Below, piece by piece: positions 19,353-27,721 of a DNA stretch of 55,729 nucleotides. The DNA is from Waterburya agarophytonicola KI4 (GTDB taxonomy: Bacteria; Cyanobacteriota; Cyanobacteriia; Cyanobacteriales; Xenococcaceae), in NCBI RefSeq assembly GCF_020640915.1, contig NZ_JADWDC010000029.1:1-55729 (forward strand). Direction: 5' to 3'. Below the pieces are notes generated by a model, which ran no database searches, was not told the DNA's origin, and saw nothing but the letters and a program-made list of their open reading frames with translations. The stretch's first letter is position 1, and each line of letters opens with the position of its first letter. A program made the translations under genes and the position numbers.

Positions 19353-19381
19353 GGGTTGGTCATTAGACTGACCCTTTTTTT
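19353..19381 (+). terminator. Strong intrinsic terminator 33 nt before the polymerase-like gene
   Basis: A 9-bp stem (19353-19361 with 19366-19374, two G:T pairs) and an ATTA loop, followed by seven Ts. No + strand gene lies upstream, so it must act in the leader of the gene at 19415. Confidence 0.8.
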
Positions 19382-19414
19382 GTCATTTCATTTAACAAAT
19401 AAGGAGACAAACAA

Positions 19415-22400
19415 ATGACTAATTTCAATACTATCAAAGTAACAGAATCAACTTTAGAAGCATTGCATTCTAAATATATTAGAAATAACAATGCTGTGGA
19501 TTTAGAATTCTTGAATAAACTTGAGGTAACTAACTTCATTGAGGAAGCTATCAGTCAAGATAGAGCAATCGCTGAATTGATGAAATCACGCTTTGATGTT
19601 AGTTATGACAAAGCCAACAGAGCTAATAAACTAACTGGTGAAGTTGTTAAAGTTCATCAGACTAGAAATGGTTTCCAAACCAAAATAACTATCAACTATA
19701 GTCATGGCACTGTAGCTGTATTAAGAGAAGGTAACAAGATTCCTAATGTTTATCACACTCGCGAGTATGTAATCCTAACCTTCAAAGCAGATGAAAAGGT
19801 TAATGATAGCGAAGTAGTATCTGGTATTTATCCTGCTGCTGCTGGTCTATATTTGCTGCAAAACACCGTAGGTAATTGTATTGCTGCTGGAGATGTAGAG
19901 GACTTAGTTCAATCTCTTATCGGTAAAGTATTAGTTGACCGTCCTATCCAAGCGAAAGAATATTATGGTCGTCGTAATAGTAAGATTGAAGGACAAGAGT
20001 TAGACCAACAAGGCATTATTGAGACTCATAAAGTTAGTGCTATTGGCGTATGTCCTAAGTTCCTTGGTAACAAGCACTCTTCTGCGAAGAATGAGCAGCA
20101 AACTCTCGAATTCTGTAAAGCTGACTTCAACGGCAATGAAATAGCTGTAGCTGCTGCTTTCTTTCTAGCTTTAGGCGAACCCGTATTTTCTGATAAAAAC
20201 AACAAGAAATATCTGGTATATGGTGATGGCTGTCGTGCTGCTGGTGTGGATTTAGTTGACGGTAAGTTAGTAACTCTCAATCCAGTCCCTTCTGATAACG
20301 GTGCTAAAATCCTCAACAGATTTGCTAGTCATGGCTTCCTTAAAGCCGATAATGCCTCTATCATCATTGCTGGTGAAGAATCGGCAACTTATTTAAGTAA
20401 CCTCCAGTTTGCTCTTAGTGGAGGTAAGACAGTTCGTGCTGCTGGCGTTCAAGTCCCTGTATTTGTCAGCTTTGGTGCTTTTGGTCTTAACAATGGCATC
20501 ATGGAAACCAACGCTGCTAAGAATGTAGAATTCAAGTTTGAGCAGGTTAAGAACCTCAACCCTATCAGAATTGACCTGTATTCCTTTGAAGCAGAATATC
20601 TTGCTTCTCTTGGTAACAGTCCTGAAGAACAATTAGGTAATCTCAAGCAAGAAATTGAGCAGTTTATTGTTGAATGGTGTAAAGCCAATCAAGAACTCAA
20701 AGCCCATCAAGTTGTTAAGTTCAATGGAATCCCTGTATTAGCTAATCGCTTTCACTTTCCTGTAGCTATTAACAACCACAACTATATTGAGGTTCGCTTT
20801 GGTGGTGCTGACTTTAACAATCAAATTCGTTCTCTAATAGTCAAAACTAAAGCAGAAGTTGTTTCTGTAAAGAAATCCCCCAAAGTAAGAGGCTTAACTA
20901 AGAAAGCCACTGCTTATCAAACTAACACTCTTGTTGTTAAAGATGGTGTAGCTCAAGATTGGGTAGCAATTCTCAACCGTGAAACTATCAAAGGTAGTTC
21001 TGCTGTCATTGACATCTTTGCTAATGATGATGAGTTCATTGATAGCAATGTTGTATGGGACAAAGGAGTTCTAACTGTAGACGGTAAAGTCTGGACTCAG
21101 GAAGATCTAATCGCTTGGTTAGATGCTAAAGCTAGCACTTATGTAATCAAACGTGAAGTTGCTGGCATTGTCAGAGACGAACTAAATCACCTAGAAGGTG
21201 TAGAGTTCATTGAAGAAGAAGGCAAACTTTATGCTGTAGAAACAGTCAAGGGCTTCTTTGGCTATTCCATGATGGAAGTAGAAGTATCCACTGCTGACGA
21301 GAATCACGGTGTTAGCTATCTCGGTCTTAACGAGCAACAAATCCTATCCTTTGCTAGTGAGAAAGTAGGTGTAGCTTTAGCTAACCTGGCTGGCAAACAA
21401 TTAGACAATGCTGATTTGCTGATTGGTGACAAGGAAATCCCTGTATTCAAATTGCCTCACGATGTTGAAGCCCTAAGATCCTTTATGGATATTAAAGCTG
21501 AGTTTCGTAGTAAAGCTTGGATGGGCGCAATGGCTAAGAAAGCTTTGCATGGTATCCGTGTTGAATGGGACTTTGCTAAACGAGATGGCAGCATTCACAC
21601 TTGGGCTGCTAACCTTCCCTTTGGTGTATTTCTTAAATATGGTAGTTGGGATGTAGCGGGTAATCCTGCTGCTGACATTGCCCCTGTAATTTCCTATGTT
21701 GAAGATGAAGATGCCGATGTTGTCTCTTCTAATGTTCTAGAAGATGTCTTTAACTTCATTAATATCATCAGTAGTGACAATCTCTCTGACTTAGAAAGAA
21801 AATCTCTATTTCTCAGAAGCAACGTATTCTCAACTTGGGTCAACAATCTCAAGACTGCTAAGAAAGCAAATCAATTCACCAAAGCTGGTGTGGCATTTCA
21901 TCAGAAAGTAGTTGGGGATTTAACTATTGGGACTGATGATAAAACTGGACTTCCTATTGTTAAGGTTAGCTCTGATAATCCCATGCTCAAAGATAAAGAG
22001 CTAAACAAATTAGTTAAATCTGGTAATGCTGTTGTCAGAGCTAATGGTAGTTTAGCTGCCAATAGAATAGCGTTCCTATCTCGCTGTCCTCTTCCTATGT
22101 TCACTGCTGTTGTGGTCAAAATCGATGACAGTTTAGATAGCAGCGTCATTGCTATTAATCCTGTTGTTTGGATTAAATCTAATCTTGGTGACTTTGATGG
22201 TGACTTAGGTTATCTAACTGATGCTGCCCAATTTGGCTTTAACAGCCCTAAAGACGCTGTAGCCTTCAATGATAAATTCAGTGCTATGTCTCACCACTGG
22301 GATTTATTTAACAAAGGTGAAGGTGTCTCTCCTGTAGAAGATGCTTTGGCTGTAGATGCTGGTGTAGTTGGTGCAGCTAAAACTGTCAAACAGTTGATGG

Positions 22401-23131
22401 AAAGCTGGACTGAGCTTGGTAATGAAATCTCTGTTGATGAATTTATTGCTTTGGCTAGTAACGTCCACAATCACTATAAATATGCTGTAGGCAAACTGTA
22501 TAACAATGCTTCTGCATTAACTCAAGAGATAGGTAATAAAGCCTATAACAATGGCATTGAATCAGTAACAACTGCTGAATTCAAAGCCTTGCTAGAGAGT
22601 TGGTTTATCTATGAAGAAACTGGCTTAGGCGGTTGGAGCGTCAAGAATGAGGCTAAAATTGACCGACTCGATGAGGAAGTCAAAGCTGTGTTGGAAAACA
22701 AAGTCATGAGTGAAATTTGCAGTGAAACTGAAAGAGATAACACTATTGACTTAATTGATTTAGCTATTGGTGCTGTGTTCTTTCCTGGAGCAGCTTTGCC
22801 CCACCTATTTGTAACTATGACTAATGGCGTTTCTATAACAAGTGGTAATCCCCGTCGTAGGAAAGCCCTAGCAACTCAAGTCAAATCTGAGTTTAATCCT
22901 CTCGTAGTTAAAGGTGCTGCTAATGCTGTCATTGGTCGTGAAGTTCAAAATGGCAAACGTGATAGTGAAGGTAATAGCAGTGCGGTAATTGCTCAAGCAA
23001 CACGTCTGATTGCTCGTAAACAGATAACTGATAATGAAGATAATATCTTCAGTGTTGTAGATGGCATTCAAAGCCGTTTCGGTAAACAGATTTCTGTTAT
23101 TAGTGCTTTGCGTTCCCAATGCCAACGTTAA
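19415..23131 (+). CDS. Single-chain two-barrel RNA polymerase-like protein
   Basis: A 1238-residue protein with both catalytic signatures of multisubunit RNA polymerases on one chain. Beta-like barrel: K700-x7-K708 (KAWMGAMAK), the spacing of E. coli beta K1065/K1073, followed about 25 residues later by NLPFGV, where beta has NPLGV. Beta-prime-like barrel: SRCP (R890) then INPVV then DFDGD (926-930). The Arg-to-Asp distance is 36, against 35 in E. coli beta-prime (R425, D460), and the three Asp should hold the catalytic Mg. The order beta then beta-prime matches phage SP-beta YonO, a single-subunit polymerase. A helical C-terminal part follows (930-1238). I see no sigma or other subunit. RBS AAGGAG precedes ATG 19415. 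Activity, template and promoters are unknown; RNA-templated synthesis is possible too. Confidence 0.8.
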   Translation: MTNFNTIKVTESTLEALHSKYIRNNNAVDLEFLNKLEVTNFIEEAISQDRAIAELMKSRFDVSYDKANRANKLTGEVVKVHQTRNGFQTKITINYSHGTVAVLREGNKIPNVYHTREYVILTFKADEKVNDSEVVSGIYPAAAGLYLLQNTVGNCIAAGDVEDLVQSLIGKVLVDRPIQAKEYYGRRNSKIEGQELDQQGIIETHKVSAIGVCPKFLGNKHSSAKNEQQTLEFCKADFNGNEIAVAAAFFLALGEPVFSDKNNKKYLVYGDGCRAAGVDLVDGKLVTLNPVPSDNGAKILNRFASHGFLKADNASIIIAGEESATYLSNLQFALSGGKTVRAAGVQVPVFVSFGAFGLNNGIMETNAAKNVEFKFEQVKNLNPIRIDLYSFEAEYLASLGNSPEEQLGNLKQEIEQFIVEWCKANQELKAHQVVKFNGIPVLANRFHFPVAINNHNYIEVRFGGADFNNQIRSLIVKTKAEVVSVKKSPKVRGLTKKATAYQTNTLVVKDGVAQDWVAILNRETIKGSSAVIDIFANDDEFIDSNVVWDKGVLTVDGKVWTQEDLIAWLDAKASTYVIKREVAGIVRDELNHLEGVEFIEEEGKLYAVETVKGFFGYSMMEVEVSTADENHGVSYLGLNEQQILSFASEKVGVALANLAGKQLDNADLLIGDKEIPVFKLPHDVEALRSFMDIKAEFRSKAWMGAMAKKALHGIRVEWDFAKRDGSIHTWAANLPFGVFLKYGSWDVAGNPAADIAPVISYVEDEDADVVSSNVLEDVFNFINIISSDNLSDLERKSLFLRSNVFSTWVNNLKTAKKANQFTKAGVAFHQKVVGDLTIGTDDKTGLPIVKVSSDNPMLKDKELNKLVKSGNAVVRANGSLAANRIAFLSRCPLPMFTAVVVKIDDSLDSSVIAINPVVWIKSNLGDFDGDLGYLTDAAQFGFNSPKDAVAFNDKFSAMSHHWDLFNKGEGVSPVEDALAVDAGVVGAAKTVKQLMESWTELGNEISVDEFIALASNVHNHYKYAVGKLYNNASALTQEIGNKAYNNGIESVTTAEFKALLESWFIYEETGLGGWSVKNEAKIDRLDEEVKAVLENKVMSEICSETERDNTIDLIDLAIGAVFFPGAALPHLFVTMTNGVSITSGNPRRRKALATQVKSEFNPLVVKGAANAVIGREVQNGKRDSEGNSSAVIAQATRLIARKQITDNEDNIFSVVDGIQSRFGKQISVISALRSQCQR

Positions 23132-23525
23132 TAACGTGACTCTGTATCCAAGAGTATAAACAAGGTAACTAGAGAAATCTTTTGATATAAAAAGTTTTAC
23201 ACATAAATCTAAGGCTTATCGAACAATCTATTTTAGGTTAGGGATAGTTTATGCTGCTAGCTATTTTCGTAATAGAGCAGATAAACAAATATATCCTAAG
23301 TTGGTTAAGGATGACGACACTGGTTTTCGTAACTAAGAAGTATCCAACTAACTAACTAAACCTAATTGAGATTTAGTAGAAGAAAAGCCTGAATCCCTAT
23401 GATTAACTTTAAATTCCCTGTGTGGGGAATATATTTTTTCTTTTATCTGTGTAGAGAGAAATATCGAGAAGATTTGTCTACTTATAATATTGTCCGTTGT
23501 ATGTAGAGGAAATTAGGAAATTAAG
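23132..23525. other. Intergenic region with a start-less frame
   Basis: Contains an open frame without ATG (23169-23336) ending in PKLVKDDDTGFRN, possibly a gene remnant. No other gene is visible. Spacer before the 78-residue gene. Confidence 0.35.
23413..23438 (+). terminator. Intrinsic terminator after the polymerase-like gene
   Basis: ATTCCC (23413-23418) pairs with GGGAAT (23425-23430); a T-rich tract follows after AT. It ends 87 nt before the next start. Confidence 0.65.
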
Positions 23526-23762
23526 ATGAGTATCTTTAGACCAGGTGTAGGTCAGCTATTGCTGAATATGATTAACAGCAATGTATCGAGAGATAAGTTT
23601 GTCAGCTTTGTTCAACAGGCTGGTTTAGTACCAGAAGAAAAAGCTGATGAGTTTATTAGTGAAATGTTGCAGAAATATCCCATAGCCGAACCAGACTTGA
23701 GAGGAGAACCTATAGACCCTGTATCAGAAGGTATAGTACCTGCTGACTGGGATGATGATTAA
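23526..23762 (+). CDS. 78-residue acidic hypothetical protein
   Basis: Begins MSIFRPGVGQLLLNMINSN and ends with an acidic, Pro-rich tail PVSEGIVPADWDDD. Predicted mostly helical in the middle (RDKFVSFVQQAGLVPEEKAD). An SD-like AGGAAATTAGGA precedes ATG. No domain recognised. First gene of a run of small + strand genes (23526-24304) after the polymerase-like gene. Confidence 0.6.
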   Translation: MSIFRPGVGQLLLNMINSNVSRDKFVSFVQQAGLVPEEKADEFISEMLQKYPIAEPDLRGEPIDPVSEGIVPADWDDD

Positions 23763-23784
23763 TTAAAAAGTAGAAAGAAAATAA

Positions 23785-23964
23785 ATGATGACACTCGATA
23801 AAAATAGATTCCAATTGTTAAAAGCAAACTTAGAAAAGTTAATCGCTACCGTCGGATTAGCCAATGTTAGTGACTATATAGTCAGTGATAAAACTATCAG
23901 TGAGATAGAAAAGACCAGCCTACTGTTTTTAGTAGAAAACAAACTTGCCTATAAAGATATATAG
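23785..23964 (+). CDS. 59-residue hypothetical protein
   Basis: Reads MMTLDKNRFQLLKANLEKLI, then ATVGLANVSDYIVSDKT and a hydrophobic-helical end TSLLFLVENKLAYKDI. It lies 22 bp after the previous gene. Either of two adjacent ATGs could start it. No domain recognised; the operon context supports it. Confidence 0.5.
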   Translation: MMTLDKNRFQLLKANLEKLIATVGLANVSDYIVSDKTISEIEKTSLLFLVENKLAYKDI

Positions 23965-24016
23965 ATATAAGCGTACTGTAGTAGTAAATGTATATACAGT
24001 AACTCTTATTAATAAT

Positions 24017-24304
24017 ATGTATCAATCAAAAAATGCTTCTACAAATTTAGAAGAAGCAAAAGTAAGACAAAAAGCAGCCGTAGAAAAGTTTGGTTTAGAG
24101 CTACGCAGAGAGCAAGAAACAAAATCTTTAGCTGCATGGAAAATAAATAACTCACAGAAACTCAGTGCTACATTGAGCAGACTTAATGCTGATGATAAAG
24201 CTGTGTGTGAAGGCTTTCAAAAGCTAAGTAATACCTGTGGTGGAGATAGAAAACTATGTGAGCTATTAAATATTTATCTGGCTACCAAGAGAATGAATTC
24301 TTAA
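24017..24304 (+). CDS. 95-residue helical hypothetical protein
   Basis: Starts MYQSKNASTNLEEAKVRQKA and is rich in charged helix, with two Cys near the end (NTCGGDRKLCELLNIYLA). An upstream in-frame TTG at 23945 would add a 24-residue extension overlapping the previous gene; I prefer ATG 24017. It is followed by a strong terminator, so it closes a transcription unit. Function unknown. Confidence 0.55.
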   Translation: MYQSKNASTNLEEAKVRQKAAVEKFGLELRREQETKSLAAWKINNSQKLSATLSRLNADDKAVCEGFQKLSNTCGGDRKLCELLNIYLATKRMNS

Positions 24305-24337
24305 TTAAGTTTATCCGTCAATTTAATTACCAGAGAA

Positions 24338-24369
24338 AGATCCGTTACTCAAAGTAGCGGGTCTTTTTT
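24338..24369 (+). terminator. Strong intrinsic terminator
   Basis: An 11-bp stem (24338-24348 with 24354-24364, two G:T pairs) and a 5-nt loop, followed by a T tract. A 15-codon ORF starts at 24391, between it and the gene at 24481. Confidence 0.8.
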
Positions 24370-24480
24370 ATTGTCTTTTTCCAGAACCTAATGGAGTCAG
24401 ACGTTAAAGAAACACAATCATTTCAAGGTAACTACTAATTCAATCAATTCTAAATCCCAATCAAACAGGAGAATTAAATT

Positions 24481-25170
24481 ATGTCTAATATCCAAACAGC
24501 AATCATCCGTTTAGCTTTCCGCAAAGGTAGTGATGAGATTCATGTAGGCTTGACCAAACAAGGTAATAAAACCTTTATTGGTGAAATTGTTTATTCTCAA
24601 GATCTTGTAGTCAGTCACTATAATCAACTGGTAAGCATAAGCGGTCAAAGTGTAGAAGGCAATGTAGGAACTATCTGTATTGCTGATGATGAAGAAGCTG
24701 ACTTGCTTATAGAACAAATTGAAAGCATTCAAGCTAACCGTCCTCTTAATGAGAGGGGTAATAAATATCCTTTTGTCTTTCTTCGTGTTGTAACTGATGG
24801 ATTAGTTATTTATAACAAAGGTAATAGAGAAGAAAAAGACCGTTTGACTTTTTTAGATGTAGAGCTAATTGAAGTAGAAGAGGATGCACCCCCAGAAGTT
24901 GCACAAATAAAAAGACGTACTATTCTCCCTCAAACTGCTGTTGCTCGTTATGGCACTGTCAGTTATCAAGCTGTTCGTCATAGCCGTAAGAATAATAATC
25001 AAGAGCGTGTCTGGAGTAATCCCCGCAGATTTCCATCAGTAGTCGAACCAATTGAAATCCCTCTTGACTCACAACAGGACAAATTAAACATGGTGGCTTC
25101 GGCAATGCGTAGTGCTGGTATGTCTCCTCTAGAAATAGCTGAGGCACTGAAAGAACAAGTAGGAGTTTAA
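24481..25170 (+). CDS. 229-residue hypothetical protein
   Basis: The N-terminal half is beta-rich (IIRLAFRKGSDEIHVGLT ... FIGEIVYSQDLVVSHYNQLV). An acidic linker and a basic segment (VRHSRKNNNQERVWSNPRRF) come next, and the end is a compact helix pair (MVASAMRSAGMSPLEIAEAL) resembling a UBA or small HTH fold. RBS CAGGAG precedes ATG. No family recognised. It heads the 24.5-26.9 kb run of element genes. Confidence 0.6.
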   Translation: MSNIQTAIIRLAFRKGSDEIHVGLTKQGNKTFIGEIVYSQDLVVSHYNQLVSISGQSVEGNVGTICIADDEEADLLIEQIESIQANRPLNERGNKYPFVFLRVVTDGLVIYNKGNREEKDRLTFLDVELIEVEEDAPPEVAQIKRRTILPQTAVARYGTVSYQAVRHSRKNNNQERVWSNPRRFPSVVEPIEIPLDSQQDKLNMVASAMRSAGMSPLEIAEALKEQVGV

Positions 25171-25250
25171 TCTAAGTATTTAATTGTATAGGCTCTATCT
25201 CTATCAAATTTATTTATTAAAAATCAATCAAAGGAGTAATAAAAATTGTT

Positions 25251-25781
25251 ATGCCTAACCCTAATAATCCTAATAAATCAAATAGTAATGTCAATTCTCA
25301 TGGAAAGCCTAGAATCAATCTTGATGAGAGAATTGCTAAGAAGCAATCTAGAGTTAGTAACGCTAATGATAAGTTCAGGAATAGTTTCAGAGCTTCAAAT
25401 AAACAAATTGCTGTCAGTAGTGGGGAAGCTATTGAGGATAGATTGCTCTATGAAGCATCTAAAGATCTTGAGGAGCAACTATTAGACGAACAATATGATG
25501 CAGTAGTCAGAGCAAATAACAGATATGCAGCAATGGTTAATAATGCTGTGGCTCAGTTGGAAGCTGAAGAGGATGAGAATGTTCGTCTATTAACTGAAGT
25601 AGAAGATGACGTGATTGATGCTGACTTTGAAGAAATAAAAGTAGAGTTCCAACGTACATCTAGATTTACCAGCAGTAAATTCTTAAATTCTAGTAATGAA
25701 GATTTAAGATCTCTTCCTTCAAGTTCGCATCATCAAGAAAGCCAGAAACCTAATAAATATCAGGTAGAGCTTCCAGAATAA
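25251..25781 (+). CDS. 176-residue charged hypothetical protein
   Basis: An Asn-rich, basic N terminus (MPNPNNPNKSNSNVNSHGKP), a central acidic helical region (LEEQLLDEQYDAVVRANNRY then AAMVNNAVAQLEAEEDENV) and a Ser-rich tail. Probably partly disordered with a coiled coil. An AGGAG 14 nt upstream is slightly far from ATG. It ends just before an intrinsic terminator. Function unknown. Confidence 0.55.
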   Translation: MPNPNNPNKSNSNVNSHGKPRINLDERIAKKQSRVSNANDKFRNSFRASNKQIAVSSGEAIEDRLLYEASKDLEEQLLDEQYDAVVRANNRYAAMVNNAVAQLEAEEDENVRLLTEVEDDVIDADFEEIKVEFQRTSRFTSSKFLNSSNEDLRSLPSSSHHQESQKPNKYQVELPE

Positions 25782-25801
25782 TTAGAAAGTAATTTATTTC
25801 A

Positions 25802-25842
25802 TAGACCTCTAGTTAAACAACTCGCTGGGGGTCTAGTTTTTT
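25802..25842 (+). terminator. Intrinsic terminator 39 nt before the next gene
   Basis: TAGACC (25802-25807) pairs with GGTCTA (25830-25835), and T6 follows (25837-25842). It ends the 24.5-25.8 kb unit or attenuates the gene at 25882. Confidence 0.7.
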
Positions 25843-25881
25843 GTACATAGCAGTTGTAATTAAAAACATATTTTAGGAATA

Positions 25882-26463
25882 ATGGAAATTTCAAATAACA
25901 TTTTAGAATTGATTGAGGCTGGATATAAACAGCATTGTGATAGCATCAGTACCTTAGTATACGAGCGTCTTAACGTATCAGCCGATCAAATATTTAGCCG
26001 ACTGTTTAAAGAGCATAGAGGCGTAGTAAATGCTTACTGTGACAAATACGATATTGACTTGGCAAGTGTCTTAGAAGCTAATGATATAGAGGTTAAACAG
26101 AATATTGGGTTATCAATTATTGAGAATGATATTATGACTGCTCTTGGCAGCAAGAGTAAATATGATGATGAGATTAAGCAGTTGGGCATCAAGACGATTA
26201 GGATCACTAATGGTATCGAAGACTGTCCTTGGCTGACTTTATTCAATAGTCCGAATAACTTAGCTTGGTTTGTTAAGCGCACTGACAAAGTTATAGAGTA
26301 CCTTGATCCTAATAATAAGTGGCATGACTTTATAGTGCAGACTATTGAGACTATCAAAGATAACTGGATAGATCCTCAGTCAGTAAAGCCTAACCTAGAT
26401 GATTATTGGCAACTAATGGATCTTGAAGTACCAGAAGAAGTTAAAGACCTAGTGGTAAAGTAA
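25882..26463 (+). CDS. 193-residue hypothetical protein
   Basis: A mostly helical, acidic protein (MEISNNILELIEAGYKQHCD ... FSRLFKEHRGVVNAYCDKYD) with an alpha/beta-looking middle (IKTIRITNGIEDCPWLTLF). No domain recognised. Its reading frame ends at TAA 26461-26463, and an open frame in the -1 register continues immediately for about 150 codons. This protein may therefore be the N-terminal part of a longer product (see the next entry). Confidence 0.55.
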   Translation: MEISNNILELIEAGYKQHCDSISTLVYERLNVSADQIFSRLFKEHRGVVNAYCDKYDIDLASVLEANDIEVKQNIGLSIIENDIMTALGSKSKYDDEIKQLGIKTIRITNGIEDCPWLTLFNSPNNLAWFVKRTDKVIEYLDPNNKWHDFIVQTIETIKDNWIDPQSVKPNLDDYWQLMDLEVPEEVKDLVVK

Positions 26464-26924
26464 TTTGGCAATTAGTAGAAAGTCCCGCCCCTAGTACTCA
26501 AGCTCCTCTTCCTACGTCAGAAGGAGAGCAAGAAGAAGATGTAGTAGGGGTTATTAATTGCGATCAAGAGGATATACAAAATACACAAGAAGAAATTAAA
26601 GAGTTAGCAGAACAGTTTTGGGATAAAACATTTAAACCTCAAACTTTATCTCAATTAAAGGCAGCACGTAAAAGCGCAGAATCATTAGTTAACTATCTTG
26701 ATGAGTGTATTGAAGAATTAGAAGAACAAGAAAGTATAGAACAACAATTCAATAGGATCATTGGTATTAATCTACCTAATAGAAGATTAAATATAGAAGA
26801 GTATAGAAAATATATTCTTCCTAAGTTTAGTAAATGGTGTGCTGAAGATAAACAATTCTTTGTCGATAACTTTGCCTGTATTCTTCCTTTAAACGTAGTA
26901 AAGTTTAAGAAAAAGTATTTTTAA
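26445..26924 (+). pseudogene. Start-less -1 frame continuation of the preceding gene
   Basis: An uninterrupted frame with no usable ATG, GTG or TTG near its beginning, overlapping the end of the 193-residue gene by 19 bp. It encodes a Pro/Glu-rich linker (VIWQLVESPAPSTQAPLPTS), a long helical segment (KSAESLVNYLDECIEELEEQ) and a basic end (FKKKYF). Codon use looks coding throughout. Options: a frameshift mutation in a roughly 345-residue gene, a programmed -1 shift at the A-AAG just before the stop, or an ATT start overlapping the stop (TAATT). I cannot tell these apart. Confidence 0.55.
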
Positions 26925-27011
26925 TTAATCCATTAACTTCGGTAATTATTGAGTAATATAAATACTATTATTCTAGATACAATAGTATTTATATACTTAA
27001 TTGCACTAATC

Positions 27012-27167
27012 ATGGATACTAAGAATAAAATTCAAACTTCTCCAAAGCACGTAACTCTTCAGAATTATGTAATAGAGTTTATAGAAAGAGAAGCTAAAAA
27101 ACATAATAGGTCATTCTCTCGTCAGCTAAATAATATAGTTAGAAACCTGATGAGAGCCTATGAGTAA
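27012..27167 (+). CDS. Ribbon-helix-helix (Arc/CopG-like) regulator
   Basis: A 51-residue protein, MDTKNKIQTSPKHVTLQNYV then IEFIEREAKKHNRSFSRQLN. A beta strand (KHVTLQ) is followed by two helices and NRSFSRQLNNIVRNLMRAYE, the Arc/CopG ribbon-helix-helix layout. I use ATG 27012; the TTG at 26949 would add a hydrophobic leader that does not fit a DNA-binding protein. Overlaps the next gene by 8 bp. Probably a transcriptional or copy-control regulator. Confidence 0.7.
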   Translation: MDTKNKIQTSPKHVTLQNYVIEFIEREAKKHNRSFSRQLNNIVRNLMRAYE

Positions 27168-27363
27168 TAAAGAACAAGTGTTAATAGAAATACAAAGTAA
27201 GTTCAGGAAAAACATTAAGGGTAGTGGGCTAATTTATATGGGCTTATACGAGCTTATAAAGGAAGAACTACCTATTACACCTAAAAGTATTTCTGAGGCT
27301 ATATATGCCCCTATATCGTTTGTCTTAAAGTATGAATATATCTGGAGTATATATACTAATTGA
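27160..27363 (+). CDS. 67-residue hypothetical protein
   Basis: Reads MSNKEQVLIEIQSKFRKNIK and continues with a helix and a hydrophobic end (APISFVLKYEYIWSIYTN). Its start overlaps the stop of the ribbon-helix-helix gene, which implies coupled translation. No domain recognised. Confidence 0.5.
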   Translation: MSNKEQVLIEIQSKFRKNIKGSGLIYMGLYELIKEELPITPKSISEAIYAPISFVLKYEYIWSIYTN

Positions 27364-27721
27364 TTACAATAAAAACACAGGTAGTTCAAAAAGTTAGGCA
27401 CATAATATTAGTAAAAATCATATATATATTGAGACTTTAGCTCGTATAAGCTCTCTTGATATTGCTGTGGTTAAGAGTGTCTTTATATGCCATAAATCTA
27501 TAGACAAAAAAAGACCTACTAATAGTAGTAGGACTAGATTTATTTCAAAGTATTTGCCTTAATGGATAACAAATTAAAACTCCATCTTTCGACGGAGTGA
27601 AAGCTATGTCAATGTAAATCAATATTCTCAATGTTAATTCATCATCTTCTTTAATAGTATTAGAAAATAGGCGCAATAAATAGGATTAAATATATAATGA
27701 GAAGAATGTTTTGTTTAAGCA
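27364..27721. other. Intergenic region between convergent genes
   Basis: 358 bp. A + strand frame without a start codon (27398-27562) ends in SRTRFISKYLP and could be a remnant. A short hairpin, ACTCC/GGAGT, lies near 27580-27599. Nothing else is recognisable. Confidence 0.4.

Noticed and set aside
19415-23131. Helicase, primase or structural phage protein
   Set aside because: No Walker motifs, zinc-primase or virion features; the paired K-x7-K and R-x-P ... DFDGD signatures fit polymerase barrels.
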